Made by a program: the position numbers and the translations under genes. Under the pieces are notes generated by a model. The model saw only the letters and a program-made list of their open reading frames with translations, did no database searches and had not been told where the DNA came from. Source: Azohydromonas australica DSM 1124 (GTDB lineage Bacteria; Pseudomonadota; Gammaproteobacteria; Burkholderiales; Burkholderiaceae_C). From it: a stretch of 64,000 nucleotides of DNA. Each line of letters begins with the position of its first letter. Position 1 is the stretch's first letter. Where the stretch lies: NCBI RefSeq assembly GCF_000430725.1, contig NZ_KE387208.1:1640-65639 (forward strand), written 5' to 3'. Positions 1-8,877 of this stretch are shown here, piece after piece.

Positions 1-1302
1 GGCTTCAGCTTCGACGCGGGCACGGACGTGACGGTCACGGGCACGGGCTTCCTGCATGCCGGCGGTGTCACGCCGGTGGCGCTGGGCGGCCTGCTGGGCG
101 CGGCCGACGTGACGGCACATTTCAGCGCCCAAGAGCTGGGCCAGGTGCTGCACGATGGAGACGCGGCGCTGGACGCGCTGGTGCAGCAGCTGCACGCCGT
201 GGGCGTGGACCATCTGGCGCTGGATGCCGGCCAGGTGGCGGATCTGGCCCACGCACACTTCAGCTTCGATCCGGGTACGGCCATCACCGTCACGGGCACG
301 GGCTTCCTGCATGCCGCCGCGCCGGACGATCTGCACGCGCTGCTGGGCGCGGCCGACGTGACGGTGAAGCTCAGCGAGCAGGACCTCAACGCCGTGCTGT
401 CGGGCGAGAACGCGCACGTGGGCCTGGAGACGCTGGCTTCGCACCTGCACGCCGCAGGTGCCGATGCGCTGGAGCTAGATGCGGGCCAGGCCATCGATCT
501 GGCGCAGTCGCAGGCGCCCACGGAGGGCTGGCTCAGCAACGGCGGGCTGGAGGTGCGTATCGACGACCCGCTGGCGCTGGCCCAGACGGCCGACGCCGCC
601 GAGCTCGATGCGCTGCGCACGCTGTTCGAGCACGCAGACACGACGGCCAACCTGGAAATGGACGACCTGCGCAACGAACAGTTCGGCAGCGTGGACGACC
701 TGCACCATTCGCTGGACGAGCTGCAGACGGCGCTCGCCCACGCCGGCGTGGACAGCATCGAGATCGACGATGCGCTGGCCAACGCACTGGCCGAGGCCGA
801 CAGCCACTTCAACGGCACCGGACCGGAACTGGTGGTCGTGGCGCAGGCCGATGCCCAAGCCGGCGACGGTTCCACCGCGTACCTGGAGGCTTCGCTGGCC
901 GACCTAGCCAAGCTGGGTGTGGACGAGGTGCATGCCGCCGCGGGTGTGGATCGCATCACGCTGGCTGCGCACGACGCGCTGCAGTCGGGGGCGAGCGACC
1001 CGGGCTTCACCATCGACGACCTGCCGCACTTCCATGTGCCGGCCGGCACGGAGGTGGACTTGGTGGTCACTGCCGACGACCTGGCGGCGCTGCTGCAGCA
1101 TGCCGGCGCGTTCGAGCAACTGGAGGACCTGGGCATCGACAAGCTGCTCTACGCCGGCGACGGGTCGGACCCGGACTACGCGGCGGCCCTGTCGGCATCC
1201 CTGCCCATCGAGCTGGCACACCTCAACGCCACCGAGGTGCAACTGCTGGGTCTGGGCGAGGAGCCCGCCAACCCGCTCGATCCGTTCCACAAGCACAGCT
1301 GA
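1..1302 (+). CDS. C-terminal part of a giant repeat protein, probable type I secretion substrate (5' end outside window)
   Basis: The reading frame is open from the first base, so the gene begins before the window and 433 codons are visible. At least two units of about 85 residues can be aligned by eye, at bases 4-258 and 259 to about 513. Each begins FSFD, has VTVTGTGFLH or ITVTGTGFLH, and ends near a conserved LDAGQ. More diverged units follow. Composition is acidic, rich in Ala, Asp, Leu and His, without Cys, as in large secreted adhesins. No glycine-rich RTX nonapeptides are visible in this part. A strong terminator follows, then all three type I secretion genes on the same strand, so I infer that this is the exported substrate. 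The last residues (HKHS) may be part of an uncleaved secretion signal. The function as adhesin or S-layer-like protein is inferred from size and context only. Confidence 0.75.
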   Translation, partial: GFSFDAGTDVTVTGTGFLHAGGVTPVALGGLLGAADVTAHFSAQELGQVLHDGDAALDALVQQLHAVGVDHLALDAGQVADLAHAHFSFDPGTAITVTGTGFLHAAAPDDLHALLGAADVTVKLSEQDLNAVLSGENAHVGLETLASHLHAAGADALELDAGQAIDLAQSQAPTEGWLSNGGLEVRIDDPLALAQTADAAELDALRTLFEHADTTANLEMDDLRNEQFGSVDDLHHSLDELQTALAHAGVDSIEIDDALANALAEADSHFNGTGPELVVVAQADAQAGDGSTAYLEASLADLAKLGVDEVHAAAGVDRITLAAHDALQSGASDPGFTIDDLPHFHVPAGTEVDLVVTADDLAALLQHAGAFEQLEDLGIDKLLYAGDGSDPDYAAALSASLPIELAHLNATEVQLLGLGEEPANPLDPFHKHS

Positions 1303-1354
1303 CCGGATTCACGCCGAGGACGAGGCGGCGATACGCCGCCTCACACCCGACCGA

Positions 1355-1384
1355 GCCCTCTTCCGTTCGCGGAAGAGGGCTTTT
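1355..1384 (+). terminator. Rho-independent terminator after the giant repeat gene
   Basis: A perfect 11-bp stem (1355-1365 with 1370-1380) closes a TTCG loop and is followed by TTTT at 1381-1384. A second perfect 9-bp hairpin lies just upstream at 1322-1342 (GAGGCGGCG, ATA, CGCCGCCTC). Both are in the gap before the secretion ATPase gene. They probably keep the abundant substrate transcript separate from low-level expression of the secretion apparatus, with partial readthrough possible. Confidence 0.85.
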
Positions 1385-1428
1385 CCACTGTGGGCCGGCA
1401 TATACGGCCGGTTACCGGAAGAGAAGTT

Positions 1429-3234
1429 ATGCAACAATCCGAGCACCCCAGCACTCGTCAAGGGCCGGTGCGCACCACGCCGGTAGGGCAGGTGCTTTAC
1501 CAGTGCCGCCGCAGCTTTTGGGCGGTGGCGGCGCTGTGCTTCGTCATCGAGGCGGTTTCGCTGGCACCCATCGTCTACATGTGGAATGCCTTCGACCGGG
1601 TCATGCCCAGCCGCAGCGTGGTGACGCTGGTGTCGCTGACGGTGCTCGTGGTGGGCGTCTACCTGTTCTGGGCCGCCATGGACTGGATGCGGGGACGCCT
1701 GATGGTGCGCCTGTCACTGCGCGTGGACTGGGAGATGGCGGTTGACGTCTTCGATGCCGCCTTCAGGCGCCATGTCGGCCGGCGCAAGCTCAACGTGCAA
1801 CAGGTGATGTCGGACCTGCTGGAGCTGCGCCAGTTCCTGGGTGGCAAGGGGGTGTTGACGCTGATGTCAGCCCCTTTCGCCGTGCTGTTCATCGTGGTGG
1901 GTGCGGTGTTCCACCCGTTCCTTGCGCTGTTCTCGCTGTGCGCCGCCGCGGTCATGCTGATCGTGACGCTGGTCAACCAGCGCATGACGTCCGCCGCGCT
2001 CAAGGCGTCCAACGACGCCAACATGCAGGCGATGCAGATCGCCGCCGGCGTGCTGCGCCAGTCGGAATCCACGCTGGCACTGGGCATGATGCCCGCCATG
2101 CGCCGCCGCTGGCACCGCAAGCACCGCAAGTTCCTGATGCTGCAGGTCAACTCCTCAGATGCCGCGGGCACGGGTTCCGGGCTCACCAGCTTCCTGCAGC
2201 ACAGCTTCCAGTCGCTGGGCATGGCACTGGGCCTGTTCCTGGCCATCGAAGGCGTGATCACCGGCGGCATGGTCATGGCCGCCACGATGCTCATCGCCCG
2301 CTCGGTGGCGCCGCTGCAGCAGCTCATCAGCGGCTGGCCCGGCGTCGTCAAGGCGCGCCAGGCCTATGACCGGCTCAACCAACTGCTGGGCGAGGACGAG
2401 GGGCGCTCGCAGCAGATGGCACTGCCCGCGCCCACCGGCCGCCTGGTCGTGGAGGGCATGTCGGCTGTGCCGCAGGGCATGGCCAAGCCGGTGCTGGCCG
2501 ACCTGGACTTCAGCCTGGAAGCCGGGCAGGCGCTGGCCATCGTGGGCCCCAGCGCCTCGGGCAAGTCTTCTCTGGCCAAGCTGCTGGTCGGCGTGTGGAA
2601 GCCCGCCCAGGGCTCCGTGCGCCTGGACGGCGTGGAGATCTCGGACTGGAACCACGATGAGCTGGGCCCGCATATCGGCTACGTGCCGCAGGAAATCGAG
2701 TTCTTCGAAGGCACGGTGGCCGAGAACATCGCTCGCCTGGGAGAGGTCGATGCCGAGAAGGTGGTGGCCGCGGCCAAGCTCGTGGGCCTGCACGAGACCA
2801 TCCTTTCGTGGCCCCAGGGCTACGACACGATGCTGGGCGATGCGGGCTTTGCCGTCTCGGGCGGACAGCGCCAGCGCCTGGCGATCGCCCGCGCCCTCTA
2901 CGGCGACCCCGCCTTCGTCGTGCTCGATGAGCCCAACGCCAACCTCGACGAGGTTGGCGAACAGGCGCTGATCGCCACGCTGCGCCACCTGCGCGAGCGC
3001 GGCGCCACCGTGGTGGTGACCACGCACCGCCCGCGCGTGCTCGGCATCATGGACCGCATGCTGGTGCTCAAGGGCGGCCGGCAGGTGGGCTTCGGCGCAC
3101 CCAAGGATCTCTTCGCCGCCGTGCAGCGCGCACAGCCTGCGCCCACCCCTGAGCTTGCCGCCGCGGCGCCTGGCGCGCCGGCCCACCCGGCTGCGCTGGA
3201 GTCCGCAACGCATCAACGAGGAGTCACCGCATGA
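1429..3234 (+). CDS. Type I secretion system ATPase/permease (PrtD/HlyB family, no C39 domain)
   Basis: This is the inner-membrane ABC exporter of a type I secretion system, which powers one-step export of an unfolded substrate with the adaptor and outer membrane channel encoded next. It is 601 residues long. A hydrophobic exporter domain fills roughly residues 25-320. The nucleotide-binding domain has Walker A (GPSASGKSS, near residue 373), the signature VSGGQRQR (near 475) and Walker B VVLDEPNANLD. There is no N-terminal peptidase or C39-like domain, so it belongs to the PrtD/AprD class. The start is the ATG at 1429, preceded by the ribosome site GGAAGAGAAG; an upstream GTG at 1390 lies against the terminator stem and is unlikely. 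The tail is rich in Ala and Pro. Its stop overlaps the next start by 4 bases. Confidence 0.95.
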   Translation: MQQSEHPSTRQGPVRTTPVGQVLYQCRRSFWAVAALCFVIEAVSLAPIVYMWNAFDRVMPSRSVVTLVSLTVLVVGVYLFWAAMDWMRGRLMVRLSLRVDWEMAVDVFDAAFRRHVGRRKLNVQQVMSDLLELRQFLGGKGVLTLMSAPFAVLFIVVGAVFHPFLALFSLCAAAVMLIVTLVNQRMTSAALKASNDANMQAMQIAAGVLRQSESTLALGMMPAMRRRWHRKHRKFLMLQVNSSDAAGTGSGLTSFLQHSFQSLGMALGLFLAIEGVITGGMVMAATMLIARSVAPLQQLISGWPGVVKARQAYDRLNQLLGEDEGRSQQMALPAPTGRLVVEGMSAVPQGMAKPVLADLDFSLEAGQALAIVGPSASGKSSLAKLLVGVWKPAQGSVRLDGVEISDWNHDELGPHIGYVPQEIEFFEGTVAENIARLGEVDAEKVVAAAKLVGLHETILSWPQGYDTMLGDAGFAVSGGQRQRLAIARALYGDPAFVVLDEPNANLDEVGEQALIATLRHLRERGATVVVTTHRPRVLGIMDRMLVLKGGRQVGFGAPKDLFAAVQRAQPAPTPELAAAAPGAPAHPAALESATHQRGVTA

Positions 3235-4613
3235 GTGCCTTCGCACAACGCCTGCGGCTCTGGGCCACGGGCTGGAACCCTTACGACCCCGCCAAGCTGC
3301 AGCCCAAGGGCGAGGGCATCGAGCCCGTGCTGCTGGAGGAAAGCGCGGTTCGCCGCTCGATCGTGCGCATGGTCGCAGTGACCTTCGCCGCATTCCTGGT
3401 CTGGTCGATGGTGGCGCCGCTGGACGCGGGCGTGGTCATCCCGGGCTCCGTCACGGTGTCGGGCAACCGCAAGGCGGTGCAGCACCCGGGCGGTGGCGTG
3501 GTGCAGGACCTGCTCGTGCGCGAGGGCTCACAGGTGCGGCAGGGTGACGTGGTGCTCAAGGTCAACCCACTGGACACCGAGGCCAATCTCACCAATGCCG
3601 AGGGGCAGTACATCAACCTGCTGGCCACCGAGTCACGCTTGATGGCCGAGCGCATGGGCACCGACATCCGCTGGAAGCCCGAGCTGGCCCAGTTCGGTGC
3701 CAATGACGCGCGCGTGGCCGAGGCCAAGCTGGTGCAGCTGCAACTGTTCAGCTCGCGCCGCGCCGAGCTGGAGGGCCAGCTGCGCATCCTGCGCGAGCAG
3801 CTGTCGGGCCAGCAGGCCCAGGCACAGAGCCTGGTGAAGGTGGTTGCCGAGAAGCGCAGCCAGCTGGAGCTCGTGGCGCGCGAGGCGCGCAACATCGCGC
3901 AGCTGGCCAAGGAAGGCTACGTGCCCGAGGCCAAGGCCAACGAGGCGCTGCGCTCGCAGAGTAGCCTGCAGAGCGACATGGCCAACCTGGCTGCCGAGGC
4001 CAGCCGCACGCAGGCCAGCATCGCATCCACGCAGCTGCAGATGTCGCAGCAGCGCAGCATCTTCAACAAGGACATCGACAACGAGCTTTCCGAGATCCAG
4101 AAGAACCGCGAGGCCTTCCAGGCCCGCATGGAGTCGCTCAAGTTCGCGCGCAACCTCACTGAGGTGAAGGCGCCGGTGTCCGGCACCGTGGTGGGCCTCA
4201 AGGTCAACACCGTGGGCGGCGTCATCACCGCCGGCCAGGTGCTGATGGAGATTGTGCCGCAGGGCGGCCAGCTCATCATCGAGGGGCGCGTGCCGCTGAC
4301 TTCCATCGATAAGGTCAGGCAAGGTTTGCCGGCGGACTTGCGCTTCTCGGCCTTCAACCAGCGCAACACGCCGGTGGTGCCCGGTGTCGTCAAGCTCGTG
4401 GGTGCGGACAAGCTGATTTTCCCGAGCGACAACACGGAGTACTACTTGGCCCAGGTGGAAACCACGCCGGAAGGCATGCAGCTGCTGGGCCATCACCAGA
4501 TCCAGCCCGGCATGCCGGTGGAGGTGATCGTCAAGACCGGCGAGCGCACCTTCATGACCTATCTGGTCAAGCCATTGACGGACCGCTTCGCACGCAGCTT
4601 CAAGGAAGACTGA
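3231..4613 (+). CDS. Type I secretion membrane fusion protein (HlyD/PrtE family)
   Basis: This is the periplasmic adaptor that links the ABC exporter to the outer membrane channel. It is 460 residues long. A short cytoplasmic N-terminus is followed by one transmembrane segment near residues 45-65. A split lipoyl/barrel-sandwich domain comes next (GGGVVQDLLVREGSQVRQGD, and the return strand APVSGTVVGLKVNTVGGVI), with a long Ala/Gln/Glu-rich coiled-coil hairpin between about residues 115 and 305. The C-terminal beta-barrel includes LTDRF near the end. The ATG overlaps the upstream TGA (ATGA), which implies translational coupling, and GAGGAG lies about 7 bases before the start. Length and architecture are normal for the family. 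Confidence 0.95.
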   Translation: MSAFAQRLRLWATGWNPYDPAKLQPKGEGIEPVLLEESAVRRSIVRMVAVTFAAFLVWSMVAPLDAGVVIPGSVTVSGNRKAVQHPGGGVVQDLLVREGSQVRQGDVVLKVNPLDTEANLTNAEGQYINLLATESRLMAERMGTDIRWKPELAQFGANDARVAEAKLVQLQLFSSRRAELEGQLRILREQLSGQQAQAQSLVKVVAEKRSQLELVAREARNIAQLAKEGYVPEAKANEALRSQSSLQSDMANLAAEASRTQASIASTQLQMSQQRSIFNKDIDNELSEIQKNREAFQARMESLKFARNLTEVKAPVSGTVVGLKVNTVGGVITAGQVLMEIVPQGGQLIIEGRVPLTSIDKVRQGLPADLRFSAFNQRNTPVVPGVVKLVGADKLIFPSDNTEYYLAQVETTPEGMQLLGHHQIQPGMPVEVIVKTGERTFMTYLVKPLTDRFARSFKED

Positions 4614-4654
4614 TCGCGCCGGCCGCGGCGCCCCCGCTGCGCCGTGCAGCGCTG

Positions 4655-4690
4655 CGCCTGGAGCACGTCCAGGCGTAGCACGGTGCCGTG
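4655..4690 (+). repeat. Two adjacent hairpins between the adaptor and TolC-like genes
   Basis: An 8-bp perfect inverted repeat (4655-4662 with 4668-4675, loop GCACG) is followed at once by CACGG-TG-CCGTG (4679-4690). No T run follows, so this is not a classical terminator. It could be a pause, a processing site or mRNA stabilisation. The 232-base gap suggests that the outer membrane channel gene has its own promoter. Confidence 0.4.
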
Positions 4691-4845
4691 TGCAATCCGG
4701 CACAGGCCGTTCGTGAAATGCGTCCGCAAATCAGGCGTGGACGGCGTCAATCCGTTGATGCGTGACTTGAAACGTTCCTAGCATCGCGTCCGAGCAAACA
4801 AACCGACATGGATCGCCCCAGAGCCGGCCCGAATCACCAGCAGTC

Positions 4846-6081
4846 ATGAAGTTTCCCTTCTCATCCCGGCTCAAGAGCGTGATCGTGACGCTTACTGCCA
4901 CGACCGCTTGCGGCCTGGGCCATGCCCAGAGCTTCGAGCAGGCCGTGGCGGCGGCGCGCAGTGCCGATGCCCAGTACACGGCGGCGCTGGCCGCCGTAGC
5001 CAACCGCCGGGTGCAGGCCAGCCAGGCCGGCGCAGCTTTCTACCCTTCGGCTGCCGTGAACTACAACCAGGCTGACGTCTCCGCCAGTGGGCGCAGCACC
5101 CGCAGCGTGAGCGTGACCCAGCCGCTGCTGAGCTTCGACCGCTACCTGACGCTGAAGCAGGCCGATCCGCTGGCGGCCCTGGCCGAGGTGGAGCTGGCGC
5201 AGGCCGACAACGACATGGCGTTGCGCGTCTTCACCGCGATGGCGGACATCGTGCGCAACCGCGAGCAGATCCGCGCCCTCACGGTGCAGATCGAGGGCCT
5301 TGAGGAACAGCTGCGCCGCTCTCGGCGCATGCGCGAGCTGGGGCAGGGCACCGTGACGGAGGTGAGCGACTTCGAGGTGCGTGTGGCCGTGGCGCAGGCC
5401 AACCGCGTGAGCCTGCGCAATGCGCTGCAGGCGGCGGAGCGCAACTTCACGCTGCAGACCGGGCTTCGGGCCGACGTGCCCACGCTGCAGGTGCAGGTGC
5501 CGGTGTGGCCGGAATCCGAAGACCTTGATGCGCTGGTAAGCTACGTGCGCGAGCGTGCGCCGGCTGCGCGCTCCGCGCAGCTCAACGTGGAATTGGCGCG
5601 GATCGCATCGCGCCGCGTCGTGGCGCAGTACCTGCCCCAGGTGTCCGCCCAGGTCGCTCGTGTCCAGACGTCGGGCTTCGAACCCAACAACAGCTCGCGC
5701 GTGGCCGTCACGCTGTCGGCCCCGCTGGGCGTGTCGCCTTACTACGAAAACCAGCGCGCCGCCGCCGACTTGGTGCGTGCCCAGGAAAACCTGCGCTACG
5801 CCCAGGACAGCACCGCCACGGAGGCGACACGGCTGTACACGGCGCTGCGCTCGTCCCGCGACGAGGTGCGCATCCGCCGGCAGGCGGTGGAGACCGCCCG
5901 CCTTGCGGTGGATGCCAACGTCAAGAGCTACCAGGGCGGCGTGAAGACCAACATCGACGTCATCAGCAGCTACCAGGCGCTGGCCGATGCTGAAGTGGCG
6001 CTGGTGAACACTGAGCTGCAGTTGACCGAATCGAGGTTGCGCTTGCAACTGCTCCAGCAAGGTGTGCCAACAGCGCTTTGA
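4846..6081 (+). CDS. TolC-like outer membrane channel protein of the type I secretion system
   Basis: This is the outer membrane component that completes the trans-envelope channel with the two preceding products. It is 411 residues long. The N-terminus (positively charged, then a hydrophobic stretch ending GLGHA before QSFEQAV) is a signal peptide with probable cleavage after residue 27. The rest has two alternating helical-hairpin repeats rich in Ala, Gln and Arg, typical of the TolC/OEP family, including TDVTV-like spacing and NIDVISSYQALADAE near the C-terminus. The length is normal. The ATG at 4846 is the first that gives a complete signal peptide. It lies on the same strand 232 bases after the adaptor gene. 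Confidence 0.92.
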   Translation: MKFPFSSRLKSVIVTLTATTACGLGHAQSFEQAVAAARSADAQYTAALAAVANRRVQASQAGAAFYPSAAVNYNQADVSASGRSTRSVSVTQPLLSFDRYLTLKQADPLAALAEVELAQADNDMALRVFTAMADIVRNREQIRALTVQIEGLEEQLRRSRRMRELGQGTVTEVSDFEVRVAVAQANRVSLRNALQAAERNFTLQTGLRADVPTLQVQVPVWPESEDLDALVSYVRERAPAARSAQLNVELARIASRRVVAQYLPQVSAQVARVQTSGFEPNNSSRVAVTLSAPLGVSPYYENQRAAADLVRAQENLRYAQDSTATEATRLYTALRSSRDEVRIRRQAVETARLAVDANVKSYQGGVKTNIDVISSYQALADAEVALVNTELQLTESRLRLQLLQQGVPTAL

Positions 6082-6142
6082 TGCGCGCTGTGGCACGAAC
6101 GGCATTGCGTTGACCCCGCTCCCCATACCTTCGTTTCCACCC

Positions 6143-7912
6143 ATGCCCAACAAGACCGCAAAGAACGCTGCCAAGGACGAGTCGACTGGAATCGAGGAAG
6201 AGGTCCTGGCACGTCGAGGTGTGCGTAAAAGGCGAGCCTCCGCCGAGGCAGCTGCGACCGCGGCGCCAGCGCCCATTGCCCACAAGCCGCCGTCGCAACG
6301 CACTTTGCAGCGCAAGCTGCCCACGGCGGCGAAAGGCGGCGCCGTCCCGGCGTTGATGCCTGTGGAGGCAGACGCCCAGGCCTTTAGGCTTGCGGGCGGC
6401 CCCATGGCAGTCGGGGCGACGGTTAAGCAGGCGGGGGCTGCCACGCCACCCGCTCCACTGGCACTCAAACCGCTGGGAGCACTTGGCGTTGACGAAGGTG
6501 TGTTCGTGCTATTGGCGATACCTGCGGCTTTCGAGTCCGTGGAAGCATTTGCCCGCTATGCCGAGGAACCGCTGCCCCATCTGCTGTCTGCAACCAAGGG
6601 TTCGTGGTTAAAGCGGCAGAGCATGGGCGGCGCGGCCGTCTATGTCGCCTTCGTGCCTTGGCCGCACCCGCCGGCCGGCTTGGTGCAACTGGGCTGCATC
6701 ACCGCTGGCGGGCGCAAGCCGGTGTTCAGCGTGGAGTGCCTGCGCTGGGGCGAGACTGAGCGGGAGCCGCTCGCCGCGTTGCTCAAGCGCTATGGTCGCT
6801 TGCTGGTTCCGGCTTTCGATGCAGTGTTGCCGGCGGCGCATCCGCTGCGCAAAGCACTGGCACCCGCTCCGATAGCTGCAGCACCAGCTCCGACCGGGCC
6901 GGCATTGGTCGTGAGAGGCCATTTCGACGGTGTGGTGGATGAGCTAGCGCACGGCTGGGTATTCTGTCCGGAAGAGCCTGAGCGCCGCTTGAGCGTGGAA
7001 GTGCTGTGCGAAAGCGAAGTGGTAGGCCGCGGCCTAGCGGATCGCTATCGCGACGACCTGCAAGCCAACCATATCGGCGACGGCCAGCACCACTTTCGGC
7101 TGCAGCTCTCCAACGAGCTTTTCGACGGCCGGCCGCACGAGCTAAGCGTGCGCGTACTGGAAACAGGACTGCTGTTGCCGGGCCGTTCCATGGCCACGCT
7201 GCCTCAGCGTCAGCCCACACACATCGACTTGATGCCACGTGCGGAGCTGCTTGCGCTCGCACAGCGGCTGGCGCAAATAGTGCAAGTCCGCAACTCCAAC
7301 GCTCTGAACGCGCTGTTGCAGGCGCTGCGCACTGCGAGCCTGTTACAGGAAACTGGACAGTGCGCTCAGGCACGGGCGGGCTACGAGCGGCTGATGAAAG
7401 CTCTTGGGCCCAATGCCTTGTGCTATTGCCGCATCGCCGAGACCTGGCTGCTAGAGAACGACCTTGAATCCGCGCTGAAGGCATACCAGGCAGCGGTGCA
7501 GGCCGACGCACAACTGGCCTGGGCGCATCTGGGACTGGGCAATGTACTGCGGCTGCAGGGACAACCGTTGGAAGCAGACACGGCCTACCGCGCCGCACTG
7601 GCGTGCCAGGTGGGCATGAAGCAGGCTCATGCGCGGCTGGCCCAGGTGGGCGGAGACGCTGGCGTGGCGCGCGCACAGTGGCTGTTGGAACAAGGCGACC
7701 GACAAGGGGCTGTGACCTTGCTGACCGCCGTGTTGATCGCGCATCCCGAGCATCCGCAGACAATGGCATGTCTGGAGAATTTGTTGCGAGAGCCTGTGCA
7801 GGACCGCGAGGCCGCACAGCCTGCGGCTGCCGCACAAGCGCACCGGTCTCGCCGGCTGCTGGACGTGGTGCTTGACGAAGCGGAGCGCCGGTTAGCCGAA
7901 AGATGCACCTGA
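6143..7912 (+). CDS. TPR protein with basic disordered N-terminus, probably part of the glycosylation cluster
   Basis: It is 589 residues long. The first 90 or so residues are rich in Lys, Arg, Ala and Pro and look disordered. A globular domain near residues 250-350 has the pattern GHFDGVVDELAHGWVF, then VGRGLADRYRDDLQANHIG and GDGQHHF. This resembles a beta-sandwich module seen beside glycosyltransferases in rhizobia and other Proteobacteria; that assignment is from memory. The C-terminal 230 residues contain tetratricopeptide repeats (for example ESALKAYQAAVQADAQLAWA). I placed the start at the ATG at 6143, because the frame upstream runs back into the channel gene. It overlaps the next gene by 10 bases. 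A scaffolding or glycosyltransferase-partner role is inferred; the function is unknown. Confidence 0.7.
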   Translation: MPNKTAKNAAKDESTGIEEEVLARRGVRKRRASAEAAATAAPAPIAHKPPSQRTLQRKLPTAAKGGAVPALMPVEADAQAFRLAGGPMAVGATVKQAGAATPPAPLALKPLGALGVDEGVFVLLAIPAAFESVEAFARYAEEPLPHLLSATKGSWLKRQSMGGAAVYVAFVPWPHPPAGLVQLGCITAGGRKPVFSVECLRWGETEREPLAALLKRYGRLLVPAFDAVLPAAHPLRKALAPAPIAAAPAPTGPALVVRGHFDGVVDELAHGWVFCPEEPERRLSVEVLCESEVVGRGLADRYRDDLQANHIGDGQHHFRLQLSNELFDGRPHELSVRVLETGLLLPGRSMATLPQRQPTHIDLMPRAELLALAQRLAQIVQVRNSNALNALLQALRTASLLQETGQCAQARAGYERLMKALGPNALCYCRIAETWLLENDLESALKAYQAAVQADAQLAWAHLGLGNVLRLQGQPLEADTAYRAALACQVGMKQAHARLAQVGGDAGVARAQWLLEQGDRQGAVTLLTAVLIAHPEHPQTMACLENLLREPVQDREAAQPAAAAQAHRSRRLLDVVLDEAERRLAERCT

Positions 7913-8877
7913 GCATGCTGCGACGCATACAACAACAGCTGAAGCTGGCGTCGCCGTCGACGCAGCGGCAGGTGAACGAGTTGCAATCGCAACTTGCGAG
8001 CGTGGCTGTGCAACTGCATGACGCTCAGCGTGAGTTGGTGGCTACGCTGGCTACCGCACAGCAGCAGCAGCGGTCGCTGCTGGATCACATCGAGCGTCAG
8101 CAACAGGAGCTTGTTCAAGTGCGCGAGCAACTGGCCGATGCGATGAAAAGGGAGTCCCACAATGTTGTGCAGCAGGTAGAGGCCTTTCTGAATCTGCAGT
8201 CGCTGTGGAGTGGCCAGGGTACGCCAATGCCGCCGCTGCATGGTTGGCCGGTGAGTTCGGACATCGCCCTGCATCTGGCTGAGTTGCTACGCACTGAGCG
8301 TTACGATCAGGTCATTGAGTTTGGCTCAGGAAGCAGCACGCTGATCATCGCGCGACTGCAACAGCAGCTGGGCGGTGGCCGCCTACTAACCTTCGAGCAT
8401 TTGTCGAAGTACCACGAGCAAACAACCGCTCTGTTGCAACGTGGAGGTTTGAAAGAGTCGGTAGACCTGCAGTTGGCGCCTTTGGCATCCAGAGGAGGCG
8501 CTAATGGGCGCGAGTATCGCTACTACGACTGCGACACTGCGCTGGCGCGAACGGCCCAAGCGCTGCGCGGGGTCTCGGCTCCCAAGCTGCTTGTCTTCGT
8601 CGATGGACCGCCGGCGGCCACGGGTGCCATGGCGCGCTACCCCGCACTGGATGCGGTGCTGGTTCATTTTCCGGCCGCTGCGTTGCACTTTTTGCTGGAT
8701 GACTACGGACGTCAGGATGAAAAGGACATCGTTAAAACTTGGGAGGCTGATCTGCGGCGGGCCGAGCGTGCGTATGTTCACACTTCGCTGCCTATGGAAA
8801 AGGGCGCCAGCATGTTGCGCATAGCGCCGGCCAATGCAACGGTGTATGCGAAGCCTTCGGGCGGGGGGCAAGTATGA
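7903..8877 (+). CDS. Coiled-coil protein with class I SAM-methyltransferase-like domain
   Basis: It is 324 residues long. Residues 15-90 form a Gln/Leu/Glu-rich heptad coiled coil. After that comes a Rossmann-type fold with a motif I-like VIEFGSGSSTLII near residue 139 and an acidic strand end in LLTFEHLSKY. FVDGPP near residue 228 resembles the post-IV region of class I methyltransferases. The substrate is unknown; the neighbours suggest a sugar or a protein of the surface glycosylation pathway. Translation is probably coupled, since the ATG lies in the last codons of the TPR gene, and the stop overlaps the next ATG (ATGA). Confidence 0.65.
   Translation: MHLSMLRRIQQQLKLASPSTQRQVNELQSQLASVAVQLHDAQRELVATLATAQQQQRSLLDHIERQQQELVQVREQLADAMKRESHNVVQQVEAFLNLQSLWSGQGTPMPPLHGWPVSSDIALHLAELLRTERYDQVIEFGSGSSTLIIARLQQQLGGGRLLTFEHLSKYHEQTTALLQRGGLKESVDLQLAPLASRGGANGREYRYYDCDTALARTAQALRGVSAPKLLVFVDGPPAATGAMARYPALDAVLVHFPAAALHFLLDDYGRQDEKDIVKTWEADLRRAERAYVHTSLPMEKGASMLRIAPANATVYAKPSGGGQV

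Noticed and set aside
1-1302. RTX calcium-binding repeats in the secreted protein
   Set aside because: No GGxGxDxUx nonapeptides are present in the visible part; repeats are of a different 85-residue type.
4861-6468. 535-codon minus-strand open frame
   Set aside because: It is antisense to the TolC-like gene and to the start of the TPR gene, with the same antisense composition; no motif visible.
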